The notes under the pieces were generated by a model. The model did no database searches, was not told the DNA's origin, and saw only the letters and a program-made list of their open reading frames with translations. Below are positions 1-6,906 of a stretch of 6,906 nt of DNA, in pieces. The DNA is taken from NCBI GenBank assembly GCA_947490605.1, contig CANLHE010000039.1, positions 1 to 6,906 of the forward strand. The letters run 5' to 3'. How positions within the stretch are numbered: position 1 is the first letter of the stretch; each line of letters opens with the position of its first letter. The DNA comes from Actinomycetota bacterium. GTDB taxonomy: Bacteria > Actinomycetota > Actinomycetes > Nanopelagicales > Nanopelagicaceae. The position numbers were made by a program, and so were the translations under genes.

Positions 1-1014
1 TTAAAGAGCGTTGCAGATATTGGTTTAGTCGGTTACCCAAGTGCTGGTAAATCATCATTAATTGCAGCTATGTCGGCGGCAAGACCAAAGATTGCTGATT
101 ATCCATTTACAACTTTGGTACCAAATCTTGGTGTTGTGCAAGCAGGAGAGACTCGATTTACTGCAGCCGATGTTCCAGGTTTAATTCCAGGTGCTAGCCA
201 AGGAAAAGGTTTAGGACATGAGTTTTTACGCCATGTTGAAAGATGTGCAGCCTTAGTACATGTTTTAGATTGCGCAACTCTTGAAACTGATCGTGATCCA
301 ATAAAAGATTTTGATGTAATTGAAGAGGAATTAAAAGAGTATGGCGGCTTAGCTGATCGGCCAAGAATTATTGCGCTAAATAAGATTGATTTACCTGATG
401 GAAAAGCGATGGCTGATATGGTGCAAAAAACTTTAGAAGCTCGTGGTTTTCCAGTGTTTCAAGTATCTGCTGCTAGCCGCGAAGGTATGCAGGAGTTAAT
501 TTATGGAATGGCTCAAATTATTCAAACGGTGCGCAAAGCGCAAAAAGAGGAACAAGTTGCCAGAATTGTGCTGCGGCCAATGGCGGTAGATGACGCTGGG
601 TTTATTGTGATTGCAAATGAGGATGACACATTTAATGTAATTGGTGATAAGCCAGAGCGTTGGGTTAAGCAGACTGATTTTGCAAACGCTGAAGCAATTG
701 GTTATTTAGCAGACCGACTTGCATCGTATGGCGTTGAAAAAGAGTTGTTTAAGAAGGGTGCTAAAGCAGGAGATGAAGTAAGAATTGGTTCAGGCGATGA
801 AGCAGTAATCTTTGATTGGGAGCCAAGCATTGAAGCGGGTGCGGAACTACTTGCCGGAGGTCCTAGAGGAGAAGATCTTCGTCTTTCAACTCCGTGGCGA
901 ATGGATCTTCTTGAAGATGACATTGATCAATTAAATGATGATGAGATTGAGATGCAATGGGAGTACAACGTAGCTAATCCAAGAACGCCACGAGTGGATG
1001 AAGATGTCCGTTAA
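1..1014 (+). CDS. obg: Obg family ribosome-assembly GTPase, 5'-truncated by the window edge
   Basis: Obg (CgtA) binds GTP and the large ribosomal subunit in the cytoplasm and acts in 50S assembly and stress/growth control. The frame is open from base 1, giving 337 residues; the glycine-rich N-terminal Obg domain (about 150 residues in the family) is outside the window. Fragment residues show the P-loop GYPSAGKSS (11-19), switch I threonines in YPFTT (37-38), the DVPG G3 motif (57-60) followed by LIPGA, NKID G4 (127-130) and the SAA G5 motif (156-158). An OCT-type C-terminal domain follows at roughly 188-277 ([11 protein letters not shown] ... FDWEP), then an actinobacterial-style GPRGEDLRL stretch and an acidic tail. 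An in-frame ATG at base 70 lies inside the GTPase domain and is not the start. The gene overlaps proB, an arrangement known in many Actinobacteria. I see no defect in the visible part. Confidence 0.97.
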   Translation, partial: LKSVADIGLVGYPSAGKSSLIAAMSAARPKIADYPFTTLVPNLGVVQAGETRFTAADVPGLIPGASQGKGLGHEFLRHVERCAALVHVLDCATLETDRDPIKDFDVIEEELKEYGGLADRPRIIALNKIDLPDGKAMADMVQKTLEARGFPVFQVSAASREGMQELIYGMAQIIQTVRKAQKEEQVARIVLRPMAVDDAGFIVIANEDDTFNVIGDKPERWVKQTDFANAEAIGYLADRLASYGVEKELFKKGAKAGDEVRIGSGDEAVIFDWEPSIEAGAELLAGGPRGEDLRLSTPWRMDLLEDDIDQLNDDEIEMQWEYNVANPRTPRVDEDVR

Positions 1015-1789
1015 TTTAAGTGCAACAAAAAGAATTGTTATTAAGGTTGGTTCATCCACACTAACAGGTAAGGCTGGCGCTAATTTAGATCCAGCTGCAA
1101 TTGATCAATTAGTTGATGTCGTTGGCAAGTTAAAAAATGAAAGCAAAGAGGTCATTGTTGTCTCATCCGGTGCGATTGCTGCAGGTCTTGCACCTCTTGG
1201 ATTAACCCAGCGACCATCTGATTTAACATCACAACAAGCAGCAGCATCGGTTGGTCAAGGCTTATTAATGGCTAAATACACCCAATCTTTTAATCGCTTT
1301 AAGATCACTACGTCACAAGTATTAATCACCTTAGATGACATCACAAAGGCAGTTCATGTTGAAAACATTAAAGGCGTGCTTAACTCATTGTTAAAGCTGG
1401 GCGTAGTCCCAATCATTAACGAGAATGACACTGTTGGAACAGAGGAAATTAAGTTTGGTGACAATGATGGCCTAGCAGCACTAGTTACAAAACTAGTTAG
1501 CGCAGATTTATTAGTTTTGATTACTGATATTGATGGTCTATATGATGCAGATCCGGCTCAACCTGGAGCCAAACCAATTAACCTCGTGAGTGATATTTCA
1601 AAGATCAATTCTTCAACTATTGGCGGCGCAGGATCTGCTGGGGTTGGTAGCGGTGGAATGGTGACAAAAATTGAAGCAGCAAAGGTTGTTACTGAGGCCG
1701 GAATCGGAATGTTATTAACTAAATTAACTGACTTACCAGCAGCACTTACTGGTGAGAATGTTGGAACTTACTTCTTACCTAATTCTTAA
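998..1789 (+). CDS. proB: Glutamate 5-kinase (gamma-glutamyl kinase), short form without PUA domain
   Basis: ProB phosphorylates glutamate with ATP to gamma-glutamyl phosphate, the first and usually proline-inhibited step of proline synthesis. The 263-residue product is an amino-acid-kinase fold: [10 protein letters not shown] near the N-terminus (K16, GSS 18-20), VSSGAIAAG (55-63), ASVGQG (83-88), INENDTV (140-146), the [10 protein letters not shown] metal/substrate loop (153-162), [12 protein letters not shown] (175-186) and GSGGMVTK near residue 220. It ends about at the GTYFLP segment that closes the kinase domain. Family members such as the E. coli enzyme are near 367 residues and carry a C-terminal PUA domain, which is absent here. 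The start overlaps the obg end by 17 bases, so translation is probably coupled. A second ATG at 1004 has better spacing to a weak GAGTGG (992-997), so the true start may be two codons later. Its last 11 bases overlap the convergent hydrolase gene. Confidence 0.95.
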   Translation: MKMSVNLSATKRIVIKVGSSTLTGKAGANLDPAAIDQLVDVVGKLKNESKEVIVVSSGAIAAGLAPLGLTQRPSDLTSQQAAASVGQGLLMAKYTQSFNRFKITTSQVLITLDDITKAVHVENIKGVLNSLLKLGVVPIINENDTVGTEEIKFGDNDGLAALVTKLVSADLLVLITDIDGLYDADPAQPGAKPINLVSDISKINSSTIGGAGSAGVGSGGMVTKIEAAKVVTEAGIGMLLTKLTDLPAALTGENVGTYFLPNS

Positions 1790-2939
1790 GGTTAGAGATT
1801 TCATACAAAGCTTTAGTTGTATCAGATTCATGATCAGAATCAGTTGGGTTATCGCTTAATTTAACTATTACAGTTCTAGTTGCTGGATTTATAAATACAA
1901 ATTGACCGTGTAATCCAAGCATCAAACTTGTATTTGGATATGGATGCCAAACTTGTGCGCCATAACCCCAATTACGATCTAATGTTGTTACTGGTGTGGT
2001 CATCCGATTAAGCCAAGCTTTATCAATTACTTTGTTTGGGCCGGCATATCCGCCATTTAAAAACAGCATGCCGACTCGTGCGTAATCGATAGCAGATGCA
2101 TTAAAGCAACAGAATGTTTTCTCAGTTCCACCAATTCGATCCACATTCCAAGTAGCTGGATACTTTGCGCCGACTACTTGCCAAACATTTTGACTAAAGT
2201 AATCCGCAACTCTTTTACCAGTTACTTTTTTAATTATCATTCCCAGCATTTGAGTATCAACACTCATGTACTCAGATTTTGTACCCGGCTCAAAGGACAT
2301 TTTGCGATTATTTTTCATGAACCAATCAATGTCAGTTGTTGCGTACATCTGTGCAATTGCCACACCCCAGCCAGAAGGGCCAGATGGGTAATTATCACTA
2401 ACTCCAACGCCTGCCTGCATATCAAGTAATTGCTTAATGGTTACTAAATCAAAACTTGTTCCCGCTTTTAAGTCAGGGAAGTAGGTAACAAACTTATCGC
2501 TCTCTTTTATTTTTCCTTGAGCAACCAATTGACCAATCATGATGCTAGTCATTGTTTTTGCCACTGAGTATGAAGGAAGCTGTGTACTTTGAGTTACGCC
2601 TTCTTTGTACCATTCATAAGTCATTACGCCATTTCGGAAAACAAGGAAAGCATTTGAATCGGTTTGCTTTAAGAATTGATTAAACGCAAGTGAGGTTCCC
2701 TGATACATAATTTCTGCTGGCATTTTTTCAGAGGCTACTGGAATCGCAATTGGTTTACTTGCTGGATCAATCACATGCCAAGGCAACAAGGTAGGAGTCT
2801 TTGATGCTGGGGCAAGACCTAACTTAATTGTGGCAATTGGATCGGGGTAATGAACGACCTTTAAGAATATAAAGAGAGCGGCGTATATAACCGCTAACGA
2901 AATAACGGTATTTCTAAGAATCTTAAATAAACGCTTCAT
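1779..2939 (-). CDS. Membrane-anchored SxxK serine hydrolase (beta-lactamase/NylB-like class C family)
   Basis: This is a 386-residue protein of the beta-lactamase-related serine hydrolase superfamily (class C beta-lactamases, esterases, DD-peptidases, 6-aminohexanoate-dimer hydrolase); substrate unknown. After a basic N-terminus (MKRLFKILRN) a hydrophobic segment at about residues 9-27 looks like an uncleaved signal anchor, placing the catalytic domain outside the membrane. Catalytic motifs are S125-V-A-K128 (nucleophile and general base), Y224 in the YMS triad where YxN is usual, and H344-G345 in GLHGQF at the KTG-equivalent strand. The FCCFNASAIDYARVG block (about 276-290) is typical of the NylB-like branch. 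I chose ATG at 2939 because a TAGGCT box ends 6 bases upstream; GTG at 2945 would abut that box and could not lie on a leaderless transcript. The gene sits inverted between proB and proA, with no evident link to proline metabolism. Family call is firm; function is open (peptidoglycan, ester or amide hydrolysis are all possible). Confidence 0.9.
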   Translation of the reverse strand: MKRLFKILRNTVISLAVIYAALFIFLKVVHYPDPIATIKLGLAPASKTPTLLPWHVIDPASKPIAIPVASEKMPAEIMYQGTSLAFNQFLKQTDSNAFLVFRNGVMTYEWYKEGVTQSTQLPSYSVAKTMTSIMIGQLVAQGKIKESDKFVTYFPDLKAGTSFDLVTIKQLLDMQAGVGVSDNYPSGPSGWGVAIAQMYATTDIDWFMKNNRKMSFEPGTKSEYMSVDTQMLGMIIKKVTGKRVADYFSQNVWQVVGAKYPATWNVDRIGGTEKTFCCFNASAIDYARVGMLFLNGGYAGPNKVIDKAWLNRMTTPVTTLDRNWGYGAQVWHPYPNTSLMLGLHGQFVFINPATRTVIVKLSDNPTDSDHESDTTKALYEISNLKN

Positions 2940-2951
2940 GCCCACAGCCTA
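2940..2951 (-). promoter_or_regulatory. Putative leaderless promoter (-10 TAGGCT) of the serine hydrolase gene
   Basis: On the minus strand TAGGCT (2951 down to 2946) fits the TANNNT -10 pattern and is followed by GTGGGC and then ATG at 2939. With the usual 6-7 base distance from -10 to the first transcribed base, transcription would begin at or next to the A of ATG, a leaderless mRNA as is common in Actinobacteria. No convincing -35 is visible. Alternative reading: the AGG in this box could serve as a weak Shine-Dalgarno on a longer transcript. Confidence 0.5.
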
Positions 2952-2959
2952 ATTCACCG

Positions 2960-2971
2960 TAGGCTTAGGGC
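2960..2971 (+). promoter_or_regulatory. Putative leaderless promoter (-10 TAGGCT) of proA
   Basis: TAGGCT at 2960-2965 is followed by TAGGGC and then the proA ATG at 2972, the same geometry as on the opposite strand. proA needs its own promoter because the preceding gene runs the other way. No clear -35 is seen; the upstream promoter region overlaps the start of the hydrolase gene, so the two promoters may compete for polymerase. As on the other side, AGG 8 bases before ATG could instead be a weak ribosome-binding site. Confidence 0.5.
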
Positions 2972-4240
2972 ATGAGCGCCACCACGATAATTGCCGATAT
3001 TGCAAAACGTGCTCGTATCGCTGCGCGCACATTAGCGGCCTCAAGTGGAGCAGAGCGCAATCAATTACTGCTTAATATTGCAAATGAGTTGGAAAAGAAT
3101 TTAGATTTAATTTTGAAAGCTAATCAATTAGATATGGATTCAGCAAAATCTGCAGGTATCTCTTCATCATTACAGGATCGCCTGCTACTTACCGAAAAAA
3201 GAATTAAAGAGATGGCAGCAGCAACTAGAGATATTGCAAAGTTAGCTGACCCGCTTGGAAAAGTATTGGTAGAGCGAAATCTAGAGAATGGCTTAAACCT
3301 TAAACAAAAATCTGTGCCATTTGGAGTTGTTGGAATGGTTTATGAAGCAAGGCCAAATGTAACTGTTGATGCCGCAGTTATATTAATTAAATCTGGCAAT
3401 GCTGCACTCCTACGTGGCTCATCTACTGCTTCAAGTAGTAATCAGGCATTAATTACAGTTATGAAAAAAGCATTTGTAAATACCAAAATATCTGAGGATG
3501 TACTGCAAATAATTCCATCAGATGATCGCGCTACTGCAACTGCGCTGCTCACAGCTCGTGGCTTAGTTGACTTAGTAATCCCGCGGGGAAGTGCTCAGCT
3601 AATTCGCTCTGTAATTGATGAGGCAACTGTGCCAACTATTGAGACTGGCGCAGGTGTCTGCCACGTTTATGTAGATAAGTCTGCAGATTTAGAGAAAGCG
3701 GTTGCAATTCTAATTAATTCAAAGTGTGATCGCCCAAGTGTTTGCAATGCCGCTGAGACCTTACTTGTACATCAAGATATCGCTGAAAAATTCCTACCAA
3801 TTGCTTTGAACGCTTTAACTTCGGCGGGCGTAATCATTAATGCTGATAATAAAAGCAAAGTTATTGCAGATAAGGTAAATATCAAAGTTAATTCAGCGAA
3901 TGAGGAATCTTGGTCAACTGAGTATGGCAGTCTTGAAATAAATGTGGCACAGGTAAGTGATGTAATGGGCGCGATTGACCACATTGCAAAGTATGGAACA
4001 AACCATACGGAAGCTATAGTCGCCGAAGATAAAGAGGCGATTTCAATCTTCACTTCATTAAATGATTGCGCAGCAATAATGGTTAACGCCTCAACAAGAT
4101 TTACTGATGGTGGACAAATGGGGTTTGGCGCTGAGATTGGAATTTCAAATCAAAAATTACACGCCCGTGGCCCAATGGGACTTGAACAGATGACTACAAC
4201 AACTTGGATTGTTAGCGGAAACGGGCAAATTCGCCAGTGA
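2972..4240 (+). CDS. proA: Glutamate-5-semialdehyde dehydrogenase (gamma-glutamyl phosphate reductase)
   Basis: ProA reduces the ProB product gamma-glutamyl phosphate with NADPH to glutamate-5-semialdehyde, which cyclises to pyrroline-5-carboxylate on the way to proline. The 422-residue length is normal for the family. Visible landmarks are PFGVVGMVYEARPNVT (116-131) and LLRGSS (146-151) in the cofactor-binding part, ETGAGVCHVYVD (224-235), the catalytic cysteine C258 in RPSVCNAAETLLV, and the family signature from V328 to I349 (core HIAKYGTNHTEAI). FTDGGQMGFGAEIGIS (377-392) and the HARGPMGLE segment near the C-terminus are also typical. ATG at 2972 gives the expected N-terminus and lies right after a putative leaderless -10 box. 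The gene is split from proB by the inverted hydrolase and is followed 26 bases later by gatC. No frame disruption is seen. Confidence 0.97.
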   Translation: MSATTIIADIAKRARIAARTLAASSGAERNQLLLNIANELEKNLDLILKANQLDMDSAKSAGISSSLQDRLLLTEKRIKEMAAATRDIAKLADPLGKVLVERNLENGLNLKQKSVPFGVVGMVYEARPNVTVDAAVILIKSGNAALLRGSSTASSSNQALITVMKKAFVNTKISEDVLQIIPSDDRATATALLTARGLVDLVIPRGSAQLIRSVIDEATVPTIETGAGVCHVYVDKSADLEKAVAILINSKCDRPSVCNAAETLLVHQDIAEKFLPIALNALTSAGVIINADNKSKVIADKVNIKVNSANEESWSTEYGSLEINVAQVSDVMGAIDHIAKYGTNHTEAIVAEDKEAISIFTSLNDCAAIMVNASTRFTDGGQMGFGAEIGISNQKLHARGPMGLEQMTTTTWIVSGNGQIRQ

Positions 4241-4252
4241 ATTAACACCAGT

Positions 4253-4266
4253 TATACTCACCAATT
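4253..4266 (+). promoter_or_regulatory. Putative leaderless promoter (-10 TATACT) of gatCAB
   Basis: The 26-base gap between proA and gatC contains TATACT (4253-4258), one base from the TATAAT consensus, followed by CACCAATT and the gatC ATG at 4267. Transcription would start within about a base or two of the ATG, giving a leaderless or nearly leaderless mRNA. No Shine-Dalgarno precedes the ATG, which supports this. A weak -35 candidate, TTCGCC at 4230-4235 with a 17-base spacer, lies inside the end of proA. No terminator hairpin is seen, so read-through from proA is also likely. Confidence 0.65.
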
Positions 4267-4563
4267 ATGACCGCAATCTCCCGCGATGAAGTCGCAAATT
4301 TAGCTCGCTTAGCTCGCATCACAATGAGTGATGCTGAGTTAGATCATCTTGCCGGTGAGATGGGTGTAATTCTTGGCGCAGTAGCAAGAGTGCAAGAGGT
4401 TGCAGGTGCAGATGTACTACCAACTTCTCACCCACTTGCGGTAAATAATGTAACTCGTGAAGATTTAGTTTTACCAAGTCTTACGCCAACTGAAGCACTC
4501 TCTGGTGCACCAGCATCTGATGAGGGCAGATTTAAAGTTCCACAAATTTTAGGTGAAGAGTAA
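4267..4563 (+). CDS. gatC: Asp/Glu-tRNA amidotransferase subunit C
   Basis: GatC is the small subunit that wraps between GatA and GatB and stabilises the heterotrimeric amidotransferase. The 98-residue product has the standard helical N-terminus ([22 protein letters not shown]), the [20 protein letters not shown] segment with the conserved TSHP, and the C-terminal [13 protein letters not shown] tail, all typical of actinobacterial GatC. Length is normal. The stop TAA shares one base with the gatA ATG (TAATG), consistent with translational coupling. The upstream leader has no ribosome-binding site, and a TATACT box lies 8 bases before the ATG. Confidence 0.95.
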   Translation: MTAISRDEVANLARLARITMSDAELDHLAGEMGVILGAVARVQEVAGADVLPTSHPLAVNNVTREDLVLPSLTPTEALSGAPASDEGRFKVPQILGEE

Positions 4564-6062
4564 TGAGCATTAGAGATAACGCCTCAGTTATGGCGACTGC
4601 TCTTAGCAAGAAAGAGATCAGCGCAGTTGAATTAACAAATCAGCATTATGAACAGATTGCTGCAGTTGATAAAGATGTGCATGCATTTTTGTATTTAGAT
4701 AAAGAGGGTGCATTAGCACAAGCCAAAGAGGTTGATAAAAAACGTGCAGCTGGTGAGAAATTATCACCCCTTGCTGGTGTGCCACTAGCACTTAAAGATG
4801 TAATGACTCAAAAAGGTGTACCAACTACATGCGGATCTAAGATTCTTGAAGGCTGGAAGCCACCATATGACTCAACAGTTGTAAGTAAATTAAAAGATGC
4901 TGGTGTGATTATTCTTGGTAAAACAAATATGGATGAGTTTGCAATGGGTTCATCAACTGAAAACTCAGCTTATGGACCAACTCATAATCCATGGGATCTA
5001 ACCAGAATTCCGGGCGGCTCAGGTGGTGGATCATCTGCTTCCCTTGCAGCCTTTGAAGCACCACTTGCAATTGGAACTGATACTGGTGGATCAATTCGTC
5101 AACCAGCTGCAGTTACCGGAACAGTTGGAGTTAAACCAACTTACGGCGGAGTTTCACGTTACGGCTTAGTTGCATTCTCATCATCTCTTGATCAAGCAGG
5201 TCCATGTGCCCGTACTGTTTTAGATACCGCGCTATTGCATCAAGTAATTGCTGGGTTTGATCCAAAGGATTCAACCAGCATTAATCAAGCAGTTCCAGAT
5301 GTGGTTGCTGCTGCTAAAAAATTAGATATAAAAGGAATGAAGATTGGCGTTGTTAAGCAATTGGCAGGGGATGGATACCAAAAAGGTGTTGAAAATAAAT
5401 TTAATGAGGCGGTTGCAGAGCTAGTTAAGTTAGGTGCTGAGATTGTTGAAGTATCCTGTCCAAACTTTGAGTACGCATTAGCTGCTTACTATCTAATTGC
5501 ACCAAGTGAGTGCTCATCGAATTTAGCAAAATTTGATTCAATGCGCTTTGGTTTACGTGTTGGTGATGATGGCACAAAGGGTGCTGAAGAGGTTATGAAT
5601 CTAACCAGGCAAGCAGGCTTTGGCCGCGAGGTTAAGCGCCGAATTATTCTTGGCACCTACGCACTTTCTTCAGGTTATTACGATGCTTATTACGGTTCAG
5701 CGCAAAAGGTTAGAACTTTAATTAAGCAGGATTTCGATGCTGCCTTTACCAAGTGTGATGTTTTAGTTTCACCAACCGCACCAACTACCGCATTTAAAAT
5801 CGGTGAGAAGAGCAATGATCCACTTGCCATGTACTTAAATGATATTGCCACAATTCCAGTAAATATGGCCGGCATTGGCGGAATGAGTCTGCCTTGTGGA
5901 CTAGCTGAAGAAGATAATCTGCCAGTTGGTTTTCAAATTATGTCACCAGCAATGAAAGATGATCGAATGTATTTAGTTGGTGGCGCTCTTGAAGCAGCAC
6001 TACTTTCTAAGTGGGGTAAGCCAATTTTAGATTTCGCGCCAAAGCTTGTAGGTTCAAAATGA
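4563..6062 (+). CDS. gatA: Glu-tRNA(Gln)/Asp-tRNA(Asn) amidotransferase subunit A (glutaminase subunit)
   Basis: GatA belongs to the amidase-signature family. It hydrolyses glutamine and sends the ammonia through a tunnel to GatB, which amidates mischarged Glu-tRNA(Gln) or Asp-tRNA(Asn). The 499-residue length is normal. The Ser-cisSer-Lys triad is intact: K78 in PLALKDV, cis-Ser S153 in PGGSGGGSS (149-158), and nucleophile S177 in [12 protein letters not shown] (171-182). The spacing matches the well-known staphylococcal enzyme (K79, S154, S178) with an offset of one. The GGSGGG form of the cis-serine loop, rather than GGSSGG, is normal for Actinobacteria. [17 protein letters not shown] (188-204) is another family block. 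AGGTGA (4551-4556), six bases before ATG, is a plausible ribosome-binding site within gatC. The gene overlaps gatC by 1 base and gatB by 4. Confidence 0.97.
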   Translation: MSIRDNASVMATALSKKEISAVELTNQHYEQIAAVDKDVHAFLYLDKEGALAQAKEVDKKRAAGEKLSPLAGVPLALKDVMTQKGVPTTCGSKILEGWKPPYDSTVVSKLKDAGVIILGKTNMDEFAMGSSTENSAYGPTHNPWDLTRIPGGSGGGSSASLAAFEAPLAIGTDTGGSIRQPAAVTGTVGVKPTYGGVSRYGLVAFSSSLDQAGPCARTVLDTALLHQVIAGFDPKDSTSINQAVPDVVAAAKKLDIKGMKIGVVKQLAGDGYQKGVENKFNEAVAELVKLGAEIVEVSCPNFEYALAAYYLIAPSECSSNLAKFDSMRFGLRVGDDGTKGAEEVMNLTRQAGFGREVKRRIILGTYALSSGYYDAYYGSAQKVRTLIKQDFDAAFTKCDVLVSPTAPTTAFKIGEKSNDPLAMYLNDIATIPVNMAGIGGMSLPCGLAEEDNLPVGFQIMSPAMKDDRMYLVGGALEAALLSKWGKPILDFAPKLVGSK

Positions 6063-6906
6063 GTTTAAATTACGATCAAGCAATAGAAAAATTTGAGCCA
6101 ACATTAGGACTTGAGGTCCATGTTGAGTTAAATACAAAATCAAAGATGTTTTGTGGTTGTGCAACTGAGTTCGGGGCCCAGCCAAATACGCAAACCTGCC
6201 CAGTATGTCTTGGTCTTCCTGGCGCGCTGCCAGTGGTTAATAAGAAAGCGATTGAAAGCTCTATCCTGATTGGATTAGCACTTAACTGTTCAATTGCGCC
6301 ATTCTCACGTTTTGCTAGAAAAAATTACTTTTACCCAGATATGCCAAAAAACTTTCAAACCTCACAATATGACGAGCCAATCTGTGTTAATGGTTTTCTA
6401 GATGTTGAGGTTGAGACAGATGAGGGCATGAAAACTTTTAGAATCGAAATTGAACGAGTTCATATGGAAGAGGACACTGGTAAATCGCTACATGTTGGTG
6501 GCTCAACCGGTCGAATTCATGGCGCTGAGTACTCTCTTTTAGATTACAACCGCGCTGGTATTCCATTGGTGGAGATAGTTACCAAGATTGTTCCTGGCAC
6601 TGGCAAATACGCACCCCTTGTTGCCCGAGGTTACGTTGCAGCTTTGCGAGATATTTTGCGTGGCTTAAAAGTTTCAGATGTAAAGATGGAGCAGGGCTCA
6701 CTTAGATGCGATGTGAACTTGTCTCTTTCAAAAACAGGTAGCGGAAAACTTGGCACAAGAAGTGAGACAAAAAATGTTAACTCACTTCGTTCAGTAGAAC
6801 GAGCCGTAACTGGTGAGGTAATTCGCCAAGCAAATAGATTAGAAAGTGGCGAAAGAATTGTGCAGGAGACTCGTCACTTCTTAGAGGAGAGTGGTGAAAC
6901 ACGTCC
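6059..6906 (+). CDS. gatB: Asp/Glu-tRNA amidotransferase subunit B, 3'-truncated by the window edge
   Basis: GatB binds the mischarged tRNA, phosphorylates the glutamyl or aspartyl group with ATP and amidates it using ammonia from GatA. The ATG overlaps the gatA stop as ATGA, and AGG at 6050-6052 may act as a weak ribosome-binding site. The frame is open to the window end and gives 282 residues of about 480-500, covering the catalytic cradle; the helical and YqeY-like tail domains lie beyond. Visible features are [10 protein letters not shown] (15-24), a complete zinc-site cysteine set C32, C34, C47 and C50 (FCGC and [12 protein letters not shown]), [18 protein letters not shown] (87-104), HMEEDTGK (135-142), the GatB signature [13 protein letters not shown] (161-173) and [11 protein letters not shown] in the later part. 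Nothing is broken in the visible portion. Confidence 0.97.
   Translation, partial: MSLNYDQAIEKFEPTLGLEVHVELNTKSKMFCGCATEFGAQPNTQTCPVCLGLPGALPVVNKKAIESSILIGLALNCSIAPFSRFARKNYFYPDMPKNFQTSQYDEPICVNGFLDVEVETDEGMKTFRIEIERVHMEEDTGKSLHVGGSTGRIHGAEYSLLDYNRAGIPLVEIVTKIVPGTGKYAPLVARGYVAALRDILRGLKVSDVKMEQGSLRCDVNLSLSKTGSGKLGTRSETKNVNSLRSVERAVTGEVIRQANRLESGERIVQETRHFLEESGETR

Larger units (their letters stand above)
2936..2975. repeat. Imperfect inverted repeat spanning the hydrolase/proA divergent starts
   Basis: The left arm (2936-2951) and the reverse complement of the right arm (2960-2975) agree at 14 of 16 positions, around an 8-base centre (2952-2959). Each arm reads outward as TAGGCT, six bases, then ATG. 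The mismatches fall in the first two bases of the six-base spacer (TA on the proA side, GT on the hydrolase side). The repeat thus includes both start codons and both putative -10 boxes. It could be an operator for a dimeric regulator, or just two similar leaderless promoters back to back; sequence alone does not decide. Confidence 0.7.

Noticed and set aside
702..923. Minus-strand open frame inside obg
   Set aside because: Low-complexity Ser/Pro-rich translation antisense to the conserved OCT domain; a shadow frame.
1774..1795. Possible bidirectional terminator hairpin at the proB/hydrolase junction
   Set aside because: The stem is only 7 bp with a T-T mismatch, is AT-rich and has no clear U-tract; too weak to annotate.
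1790..2000. Remnant of a PUA domain downstream of proB
   Set aside because: The plus-strand sequence past 1789 is the antisense of the hydrolase C-terminus; no PUA-like residues were recognised.
2178..2429. Plus-strand open frame inside the hydrolase gene
   Set aside because: Antisense to a well-conserved catalytic domain, with no recognisable domain or start signal.
2940..2945. GTG at 2945 as the hydrolase start (two extra residues)
   Set aside because: It directly abuts the TAGGCT box with no room for a transcription start or a ribosome-binding site; ATG at 2939 has the geometry of the proA start opposite.
3772..4053. Minus-strand open frame inside proA with hydrophobic stretches
   Set aside because: Hydrophobicity comes from reading conserved proA sequence backwards; no start signal or family resemblance.
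1..6906. A previously undescribed defence, mobile or biosynthetic system
   Set aside because: All genes are recognisable housekeeping families plus one known hydrolase superfamily member; no repeats arrays, integrases, toxin-antitoxin pairs or unknown gene clusters were seen.

Overview
The window reads as a compact housekeeping segment of a streamlined, AT-rich actinobacterium. The protein sequences look actinobacterial: the Obg tail around its GPRGEDLRL stretch, the GatC N- and C-termini, and the GatA cis-serine loop with GGSGGG. The DNA, however, is AT-rich (about 40% GC by eye), intergenic space is almost absent, and promoters sit directly against start codons. This fits the freshwater acI lineage (Nanopelagicales: Nanopelagicus/Planktophila type). 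That assignment is inference from protein style and composition; no marker gene here proves it.

Layout. Positions 1-1014 hold the 3' part of obg (GTPase and C-terminal domains of a ribosome-assembly GTPase; the N-terminal Obg domain lies outside). Overlapping it is proB (998-1789), a glutamate 5-kinase that ends right after its kinase domain and lacks the usual C-terminal PUA domain. Its stop overlaps the stop of a convergent gene on the minus strand (1779-2939), a membrane-anchored SxxK serine hydrolase of the beta-lactamase/NylB-like class. Divergent from that, 32 bases away, is proA (2972-4240), glutamate-5-semialdehyde dehydrogenase. Then come gatC (4267-4563), gatA (4563-6062) and the 5' part of gatB (6059 to the end), the three subunits of the tRNA-dependent amidotransferase.

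How the genes work together. ProB and ProA catalyse the first two steps of proline synthesis from glutamate. Here the hydrolase gene, in opposite orientation, separates them, so proA cannot simply be read from the obg-proB transcript. It appears to have its own leaderless promoter. GatCAB converts mischarged Glu-tRNA(Gln) (and Asp-tRNA(Asn) where needed) to the correct aminoacyl-tRNA; its genes are coupled by 1- and 4-base overlaps and begin with another leaderless promoter (TATACT, then 8 bases, then ATG).

The most interesting non-coding structure is the hydrolase/proA divergent gap. It is an imperfect inverted repeat in which each arm carries the same TAGGCT box, 6-base spacer and ATG, so the two genes have mirror-image start regions. 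I see no IS element, CRISPR array, tRNA, rRNA or previously undescribed multi-gene system. No stretch over 300 bases lacks a gene.
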